Below, piece by piece: positions 35,701-40,884 of a DNA stretch of 40,884 bases. This stretch comes from an uncultured Flavobacteriales bacterium (GTDB lineage Bacteria > Bacteroidota > Bacteroidia > Flavobacteriales > Flavobacteriaceae): contig CAJXRD010000029.1 in the NCBI GenBank assembly GCA_913058295.1, forward strand, positions 1-40,884. The letters are read 5' to 3'. Under the pieces are notes generated by a model. That model had not been told where the DNA came from. It saw only the letters and a program-made list of their open reading frames with translations, and did not search any database. How positions within the stretch are numbered: the stretch's first letter is position 1; each line of letters begins with the position of its first letter. Made by a program: the position numbers and the translations under genes.

Positions 35701-38700
35701 AACGCTCTAATGTGGAGTATATCGAGTTTTGGTTAATGGATCCATTTATTTATGAAGAAACGTCAGGTTCTAATGGTGGGGTAATTAACTTTAACCTTGG
35801 AAATATTTCAGAGGATGTTTTAAAGGATGGAAGAAAGCAGTACGAAAATGGATTGCCAAATGATGGGGGAACAGATAATACAATCCCCACATCTTATGGT
35901 AAAGTTCCAACCAATCAATCCCTAGTATATTCATTTGATACTGAAGGAGAAGAACGAATCAATCAGGATATTGGTTATGATGGTAATAACGATTTTGAAG
36001 AAGGGCAATTGTTTCCAGCTTTTGCAGGATTAGAAGATCCAGCTGAAGATAATTACCAATATTTTTTACAAGCAGAAGGAAATATTGTTCAACGATATAG
36101 GAAATATAATGGGACACAGGGTAATTCCCCCGTGGCAGTAGGAAATACCGATAGAGGTTCCACTTCTGTGCCCGATGTAGAAGATATTAACCGTGATAAT
36201 ACTATGAATACGGTAGATAGTTATTTTGAATACAATGTCGATATTTTTCCAGGAATGAATATTGATAATAGCGATTACATTACCGATGTAAAAGAGGTGA
36301 ATGTAACCGTACAAAATAATGAAGTGATACCTGTTAGATGGGTTCAGTTTAAAGTGCCAATTAGTGAGCCAGATCAAGCTATAAATGGAGCTTCAGATTT
36401 TAGATCCATTCGTTTTATGCGAATGTTTATGTCGCAATTTGATCAAAATATGGTATTGCGTTTTGGGACCTTAGATTTGGTAAGAGGAGATTATAGAAGA
36501 TTTCTTTCTTCTTTAGAAGATGATGGGTCAAATCCAGAATTAGACGATACTTTATTTGAAAACTTAACGGTAAGCATTATAGCCAATGAGAATAGACAAC
36601 CAATACCTTACGTAATTCCACCAGGTGTTCAAAGGGAAGAGTTAAATAATAATAATAATATTATTCGTCAAGATGAGCAATCTTTATCTTTAAGAGTTTG
36701 TGGACTAGAACCAGAAGACGGTAGAGCAGTATACAAGAATTTTAATGTAGATATGCGTCAATATAAGAATCTAGAAATGTTTATTCACAACGAATCTTTT
36801 GTGAATGAAACAGGACTTTCTGATGGAGATATGGTTGCTTTTATAAGGTTGGGGAATGATCTTACTCAAAATTATTATGAAGTTCAACTTCCACTAAATC
36901 CAACAGCGTTTAGTTCCACTTCAGATGAAGATATTTGGCCTATTGAAAATAGAATGCTTTTGCCCTTTGAGTTATTACAACAAGTAAAGGCTTTAGCTTT
37001 AGGAGATCAAAATATTGACCCAACCGAGACTACATTTTATAATCAATCTGAATTAGGAGGAGGCTATACCGGCCCAGAAAACGAATTAAGAATTGGAATA
37101 AGAGGAAACCCAAGTTTTGGAAATGTAAGAACCATTATGTTAGGGGTTAAAAACAGCACTAATGGCGATATTTGTGGAGAAACCTGGTTTAACGAACTGC
37201 GTATGACAGAATTAGAGAATGAAGGTGGATGGGCTGCAGTAGCTAGTATGGATATGAATTTAGCAGATTTCGCAGATATAAGTGCAACTGGAAGAAAAAA
37301 CACAGTTGGCTTTGGTTCTATTGAACAAGGTCCTAACCAACGTAGTTTAGAAGATGCGCAAATTTATACGGTAGTATCTAACATGAACTTAGGACAGTTA
37401 CTACCACCTACTTGGGGAGTGCAATTACCATTTAATTTTGGCTTTTCTGAAGAGTTAATTACTCCAAAATACGATGAAGAATTTCAGGATATTGAGTTAG
37501 ATACAAGATTAGATGCACAAACAGATTCAGCAAGACGTGATGAAATACAAGAACAATCCGAAGATTATACTAAAAGGAAAAGTATAAATTTTATTGGCGT
37601 TAGAAAAGATAGAACTAGTGATGCAAAACCAAAAATATATGATATTGAAAACTTTACCTTTTCCTATTCTTATAATCAAATAGACCATCGTGATTATGAA
37701 ATTGAAGAATCTTTAGATCAAAATGCTCGATTAGGAGGAACGTATAATTATAATTTCCAATCCAAACCGATAGAACCATTTAAGAAGAACGATTCAATAT
37801 TTAGAAGCAAATATTGGCAATTTTTAAAAGACTTAAATTTTAATTATTTACCTACAAACATATCTGTTGGTTCTAATTATGTACGACAGTATAATGAGCA
37901 AAAGTTTAGAGAATTAAATTTAGATGATAATAGCATTGGAGTACCAACCTTATACCAACGTAATTTCTTATTTGATTGGCAGTATACCATAAATTATAAT
38001 TTAACTAAGTCGCTTCGATTTAACTTTACATCTTCTAATAATCGTACCGTTAAAAATTACATAGAACCCAGTGGTCTTGTAGATAATTCAATTGGAATTT
38101 GGGATGGATTCTTTGATGTAGGAGATCCTAATCGACACTTTCAGTCATTACAATTAAATTACGATATACCCTTTGATAAAGTGCCTTTCCTGAAATTTAT
38201 TAGGGCAACCTATTCTTATACGGGAGATTTTCAATGGCAAAAAAGCAGTGATTTATTTACTGAAATCGAAATCGATTTAGATAATGGAACTTCTCAAGTA
38301 TACAATTTGGGTAATTCAGTTCAAAATGCAAATACACATCGTATCAATTCTAATTTCGATATGAAAAACTTTTACCGCTATATTGGTCTTACTAAAAAAA
38401 CGGTAAAGAATAGTTCTAATTCTAGTAATTCTAAAATAAGTGGTGCAGATCTTAAATCAGGAATAAGAAGTAATGACACTTCAAATAGTGATGGTAGTGA
38501 AGGAGATGCAGAGCCAAAATTAAGTGCAGGTGATAAGGGACTTAATGTGCTTATTGATATAGTTACTATGGTAAAAAAAGTTCAGATAAACTACCAAGAG
38601 AACAATGGAAGTTTCATACCTGGATATACGCCATCTGTTGGTTTTATTGGAACATTAAAGCCTACTGCAGGATATACTTTTGGAAGTCAAGCAGATGTAA

Positions 38701-39884
38701 GAGAATTAGCTGCACGTAATGGCTGGTTAACTATTTATCCAGAATTTAACGAACAGTATACTGAAGTAGAATCTTCACAATTAGATTATAATGCTGGTAT
38801 CGAGATAATTAAAGGATTAAAAATAGACATAACAGGAAGTAGAATTTATGCTGAGAGTTATTCTGAAAATTATATTATAGAAAATGGATTGTATAGATCC
38901 TTAACTCCAAATTCATTTGGAAACTTCAATATTTCTACCGTAATGATTAAGACGGCATTTAGTGCTAGTGATGAAACTAATTCATCAGCATTTAACGAAT
39001 TTAGAGATAATAGGATTGTCATAGCTAATAGGCTAGCTGAAGAATTTTATGGAACAGCAGATTTTCCAACAGATCCTGAAACAGGTTACCCTGTAGGGTT
39101 TGGTAAAACTCATCAAGATGTATTATTACCAGCATTTTTATCTGCATATAAAGGCTCGGATGCTTCTAGTGAAAGTACAAGTATATTTAGGGATATGCCA
39201 ATTCCAAACTGGGATCTTAAATACACTGGATTAATGAGAATTAATTGGTTTAAGAAAATGTTTAAAAGGTTTTCAATACAACATGGATATAGATCTGGGT
39301 ATACTGTAAATCAATTTCAAACCAATTTAGATTACGATGCTGATAACCCTGAGGATGTAGATCAATCAGGAAATTATAAAACAGAAGTAATTTTATCTAA
39401 TGTTAATCTTACGGAACAATTTTCACCATTAATTCGATTGGATTTTGAAATGAAAAATTCAGTTAATATTCTTTTTGAATTGAGAAAAGACAGAGCGCTA
39501 TCTCTTAGTTTTGCCAACAATATTTTGACAGAAATTAAAGGAGATGAAATAATAATTGGTGCTGGTTATAGAGTTAAAGACTTAAGAATAGGAACTAATT
39601 TTGGGGGAAAAAAGAGAATCTTAAAAAGTGATTTAAACTTTAAATTAGATTTATCTAGAAGAGATAATAAAACGATAATTCGTTATTTAGATATAGATAA
39701 TAATCAAACCACGGCAGGGCAAACTATATATGGGGCTCAGTTATCTGTAGATTATGCACTAAGTAAAAGCCTAACGGCATTGTTTTATTACGATCACACA
39801 TTTTCGGAATATGCTATTTCAACAGCATTTCCACAAACAACAATTAGAACAGGATTTACCCTGCGCTATAATTTTGGAAACTAA
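32709..39884 (+). CDS. sprA: T9SS outer-membrane translocon SprA
   Basis: A 2391-residue protein of the SprA/SOV family, the giant beta-barrel through which type IX substrates cross the outer membrane; in gliding Flavobacteriia it is also needed for motility. It has a signal peptide (hydrophobic core about 14-28, cleavage near 31-33), then long beta-rich repeats with family landmarks such as [12 protein letters not shown] near 220, [18 protein letters not shown] near 860 and W-F-N-E-L-R near 1495, and a C-terminal T-L-R-Y-N-F-G-N barrel strand. The only start that includes the signal peptide is TTG at 32709: the frame is closed by the ruvA stop 6 bases upstream, and the next ATG falls at residue 43. 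It is full length and intact. Confidence 0.96.
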   Translation: MGLKNYELKNNGFRLLLVLAITISSFSTGYSQDTTSTGYSVGRMDLPDPTSIEDLYTYDAITDRYIYSKIVGDFTISYPLILTQEEYQALILKEQMKSYFKDKIDATDGRKENSEELQKNLIPAFYVNSGFFESVFGGNTIEIIPQGSVEIDLGLLFTKQDNPAFSPRNRKNLSFDFDQRISLSLVGKVGERLQITANYDTQSTFDFQNQIKLEYTPTEDDIIRKIEVGNVSMPLNSSLMQGAQDLFGVKTELQFGKTSITGVFSEQKSETRTVVAEGGATVNDFEIFALEYDENRHFFLSHYFRDNYDKVLTQYPFINTNVQITRSEIWITNTTNRTDNVRNIVAIQDIGESNPENIGLPFPPGGFINVASGAYPSNSNNDFNPLGIDGSEASVLTPAIRDIATVEAGFGGLDVRDGLDYVTLENARKLGFNEYQIDTQLGYISLNQRLNNDEVLAVAFQFTVNGEVYQVGEFSSDGVEATGGTIENEGEGDPIEGVSQNLVVKLLKSNITNVEEPIWDIMMKNIYPLGAFQLEQEGFNLNILYTDPSPQNFITSVDPINDPLPENVDNTPLLRVFNLDRLNFNGDPQQGGDGFFDFLPGITVDTQNGRIIFTNLEPFGSHLFKALDNDPNGGSEDYEIPNTYNANQDKYVFRSLYTETKTQAEQEQSDKNKFQLKGTYKSTGSDGIPIGAFNIPQGSVSVTAGGRLLVEGVDYTVNYQLGRVQILDPSLLSSNIPIQITTENNALFGQQTKRFTGINVEHFFSDKLQVGGTYLNLNERPLTQKSSFDSEPINNTMLGFNVNYSTGIPALTRLVNKLPNIDTDVESNISLRGEFAYLLPGAPKVSDLNGKTTSYVDDFEAAQTRTDIRAPLTWFLSSTPVGLGGELGNNDLAYNYNRAKLSWYTIDPVFYSSQRPDGITVDDISSPFTRRVFRDEIFPNQDIIEGQTQALFTLDLAFSPTERGQYNFNPEANGGNELPDPIERFGGITRQLTTTDFERSNVEYIEFWLMDPFIYEETSGSNGGVINFNLGNISEDVLKDGRKQYENGLPNDGGTDNTIPTSYGKVPTNQSLVYSFDTEGEERINQDIGYDGNNDFEEGQLFPAFAGLEDPAEDNYQYFLQAEGNIVQRYRKYNGTQGNSPVAVGNTDRGSTSVPDVEDINRDNTMNTVDSYFEYNVDIFPGMNIDNSDYITDVKEVNVTVQNNEVIPVRWVQFKVPISEPDQAINGASDFRSIRFMRMFMSQFDQNMVLRFGTLDLVRGDYRRFLSSLEDDGSNPELDDTLFENLTVSIIANENRQPIPYVIPPGVQREELNNNNNIIRQDEQSLSLRVCGLEPEDGRAVYKNFNVDMRQYKNLEMFIHNESFVNETGLSDGDMVAFIRLGNDLTQNYYEVQLPLNPTAFSSTSDEDIWPIENRMLLPFELLQQVKALALGDQNIDPTETTFYNQSELGGGYTGPENELRIGIRGNPSFGNVRTIMLGVKNSTNGDICGETWFNELRMTELENEGGWAAVASMDMNLADFADISATGRKNTVGFGSIEQGPNQRSLEDAQIYTVVSNMNLGQLLPPTWGVQLPFNFGFSEELITPKYDEEFQDIELDTRLDAQTDSARRDEIQEQSEDYTKRKSINFIGVRKDRTSDAKPKIYDIENFTFSYSYNQIDHRDYEIEESLDQNARLGGTYNYNFQSKPIEPFKKNDSIFRSKYWQFLKDLNFNYLPTNISVGSNYVRQYNEQKFRELNLDDNSIGVPTLYQRNFLFDWQYTINYNLTKSLRFNFTSSNNRTVKNYIEPSGLVDNSIGIWDGFFDVGDPNRHFQSLQLNYDIPFDKVPFLKFIRATYSYTGDFQWQKSSDLFTEIEIDLDNGTSQVYNLGNSVQNANTHRINSNFDMKNFYRYIGLTKKTVKNSSNSSNSKISGADLKSGIRSNDTSNSDGSEGDAEPKLSAGDKGLNVLIDIVTMVKKVQINYQENNGSFIPGYTPSVGFIGTLKPTAGYTFGSQADVRELAARNGWLTIYPEFNEQYTEVESSQLDYNAGIEIIKGLKIDITGSRIYAESYSENYIIENGLYRSLTPNSFGNFNISTVMIKTAFSASDETNSSAFNEFRDNRIVIANRLAEEFYGTADFPTDPETGYPVGFGKTHQDVLLPAFLSAYKGSDASSESTSIFRDMPIPNWDLKYTGLMRINWFKKMFKRFSIQHGYRSGYTVNQFQTNLDYDADNPEDVDQSGNYKTEVILSNVNLTEQFSPLIRLDFEMKNSVNILFELRKDRALSLSFANNILTEIKGDEIIIGAGYRVKDLRIGTNFGGKKRILKSDLNFKLDLSRRDNKTIIRYLDIDNNQTTAGQTIYGAQLSVDYALSKSLTALFYYDHTFSEYAISTAFPQTTIRTGFTLRYNFGN

Positions 39885-39912
39885 TTTAATAACCCTTTTT
39901 ATTTATAATATT

Positions 39913-40293
39913 ATGAATGTACCGTCAAACTTAAAATACACTAAAGATCACGAATGGATTAGTATAGATGGAGATATTGCAACAATAGGAATAACTGACT
40001 TTGCTCAAGGAGAGCTAGGCGATATTGTTTATGTTGAAGTAGAAACTTTAGATGAGACATTGGACAAAGAGGAGATATTTGGAACTGTAGAAGCTGTTAA
40101 AACGGTTTCCGATCTATTTTTACCACTTTCAGGAGAGATTGTCGAGTTTAATGATAGTCTTGAAACGGAACCTGAAAAAGTAAATTCTGATCCATACGGG
40201 GATGGCTGGATGATTAAACTTAGAATGACTAATACCGAGGAAATAGAGCAATTACTTGATGACGGAGCTTATAAAGAAATTATTGGGGCTTAA
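39913..40293 (+). CDS. gcvH: Glycine cleavage system H protein
   Basis: A 126-residue lipoyl carrier that shuttles the aminomethyl group between the P, T and L proteins of glycine cleavage. The lipoylated residue is K63 in V-E-A-V-K-T-V-S-D, with the usual H-E-W near 13 and the S-D-P-Y-G-D-G-W-M segment toward the end. I chose ATG 39913; a longer frame upstream runs back into sprA and gives no family sequence. The P, T and L genes are not in this window, which is normal for this group. It lies 28 bases after sprA, so it may share its transcript. Confidence 0.96.
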   Translation: MNVPSNLKYTKDHEWISIDGDIATIGITDFAQGELGDIVYVEVETLDETLDKEEIFGTVEAVKTVSDLFLPLSGEIVEFNDSLETEPEKVNSDPYGDGWMIKLRMTNTEEIEQLLDDGAYKEIIGA

Positions 40294-40660
40294 TACCCTT
40301 TTATCAATTGGCTTAGTTTACACGCTTTTTATAACAACAGCTTTTGTATTACCAGCTAGTGAAATTCCAAAAGTCCAATTTGTTCATATTAATGACAAAG
40401 TAGTCCATGTTTTAATACACTTTATTTTGTCGTTTATTTGGATGACTTATTTTTTTATTTTTAATAAAAGAAAAATAAATTATAAAAATATATTGATTAT
40501 CATATTGTTATGTGTTTTTTACGGCATAATAATTGAGATTATACAACAACTGTTAATAGCATCAAGACACGCCGATATATTTGATATTTTGGCTAATACA
40601 ACTGGGTCTCTTTTAGGAGCTTTAGTTTTTTGGAATGTTAAAAACAGAATAAAAACTTGA
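40259..40660 (+). CDS. VanZ-like small membrane protein
   Basis: A 133-residue protein with four hydrophobic helices and the VanZ-family landmarks: [13 protein letters not shown] after helix 1, an E-I-I-Q-Q segment and [14 protein letters not shown] before the last helix. The family name comes from teicoplanin resistance, but most members have unknown roles and the call does not imply resistance. With ATG 40259 it overlaps the end of gcvH by 35 bases in another frame; TTG 40256 is possible but weaker. It sits between gcvH and a TonB-like gene. Confidence 0.85.
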   Translation: MTELIKKLLGLNTLLSIGLVYTLFITTAFVLPASEIPKVQFVHINDKVVHVLIHFILSFIWMTYFFIFNKRKINYKNILIIILLCVFYGIIIEIIQQLLIASRHADIFDILANTTGSLLGALVFWNVKNRIKT

Positions 40661-40716
40661 AATCTTTTATTTACTAAAGAATTTCTATATTTTAGCAACA
40701 ATATTAATACACTACT

Positions 40717-40836
40717 ATGAAACCTAAAAAGAATCCTAAATCAGATTTGAATCGTAGAAGTATGATATTTTTCCAACTAGGAATGGTATTAATGCTTTTT
40801 ATTACGTGGCGTGCAATTGAACACAAAACGTATGAT
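40717..40836 (+). CDS. Energy transducer TonB-like, 3' end missing
   Basis: The first 40 residues are present and the frame runs open into the adapter. It starts with a basic cytoplasmic segment (M-K-P-K-K-N-P-K-S-D-L-N-R-R-S) and one membrane helix (I-F-F-Q-L-G-M-V-L-M-L-F-I-T-W), then A-I-E-H-K-T-Y-D. This pattern is what I know from the N-terminus of flavobacterial TonB proteins, which couple the proton motive force to outer-membrane receptors; the diagnostic C-terminal domain is outside the window. A near-match promoter box (TATATTTT, 40686-40693) lies 23 bases upstream. Confidence 0.72.
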
Positions 40837-40884
40837 CTGTCTCTTATACACATCTGACGCTGCCGACGATCTACTCTGTGTAGA
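40837..40884. other. Nextera i5 adapter and index (not genomic)
   Basis: 40837-40855 is the reverse complement of the Tn5 mosaic end, 40856-40869 the rest of the read-1 primer, 40870-40877 (TCTACTCT) an 8-base index and 40878-40884 the start of the P5 arm. From memory the index is the complement of S504 (AGAGTAGA). Genomic sequence ends at 40836. Confidence 0.98.

Noticed and set aside
39811-39912. Longer start for gcvH reaching into sprA
   Set aside because: The extra 34 residues overlap the conserved end of sprA and do not resemble any GcvH; ATG 39913 gives a normal N-terminus.
40259-40660. VanZ-like gene as an antibiotic resistance gene
   Set aside because: Only the small family domain is present, with no other van genes nearby; the family is broad and mostly of unknown role.

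Overview
The window is about 40.8 kb of AT-rich chromosomal DNA from a member of the Bacteroidota, most likely a marine-type Flavobacteriaceae. The support is: the type IX secretion translocon gene sprA, a secreted protein with a C-terminal T9SS sorting domain, a full alternative complex III operon (actABCDEF) joined to coxBA, the short NusA without C-terminal acidic repeats, an MaeB malic enzyme-phosphotransacetylase fusion, and several intergenic matches to the Bacteroidota promoter consensus TAnnTTTG. The first 47 and last 48 bases are not biological: they are Nextera adapter and index sequence, so the genomic insert is 48-40836 and the genes touching both ends are truncated.

Layout. 48-1540: a membrane-anchored metallophosphoesterase (5' end missing) and a small thioredoxin-fold protein that has lost the first active-site cysteine. 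1926-3698: a secreted Omp28-like T9SS cargo. 3749-7721 (minus): a NodB-type polysaccharide deacetylase and a very large DUF2723 membrane protein in a two-gene operon. 8136-8208: tRNA-Gln(TTG) with a textbook promoter and a shared terminator, convergent with a tandem universal stress protein gene. 9248-13903: rimP-nusA-infB, preceded by a hairpin-plus-U-tract that looks like an attenuator. 14124-15566: a FadL/OmpP1 outer membrane transporter. 15650-16042 (minus): a SPOR-domain protein. 16269-27596: the eight-gene respiratory operon actA-actF, coxB, coxA, closed by a strong terminator. 27694-29676: ruvB and queG. 29747-32044: maeB. 32124-39884: ruvA directly followed by the giant sprA. 39913 to the end: gcvH, a VanZ-like gene and the start of a TonB-like gene.

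How the parts fit: alternative complex III oxidises menaquinol and can hand electrons through its haem c chain to the aa3-type oxidase encoded in the same operon. SprA is the outer-membrane translocon that would export proteins such as the 1926-3698 product. The TonB-like protein would energise outer-membrane receptors. Most of the window is core housekeeping with conserved Flavobacteriia gene order. I see no mobile element, CRISPR array, defence island, prophage or biosynthetic cluster, and I do not think a wholly new system is present. The most interesting signals are small-scale: the rimP leader hairpin, a probable leaderless ruvB, the one-codon gap between in-frame ruvA and sprA with a TTG start, and His-rich tails in adjacent respiratory subunits.
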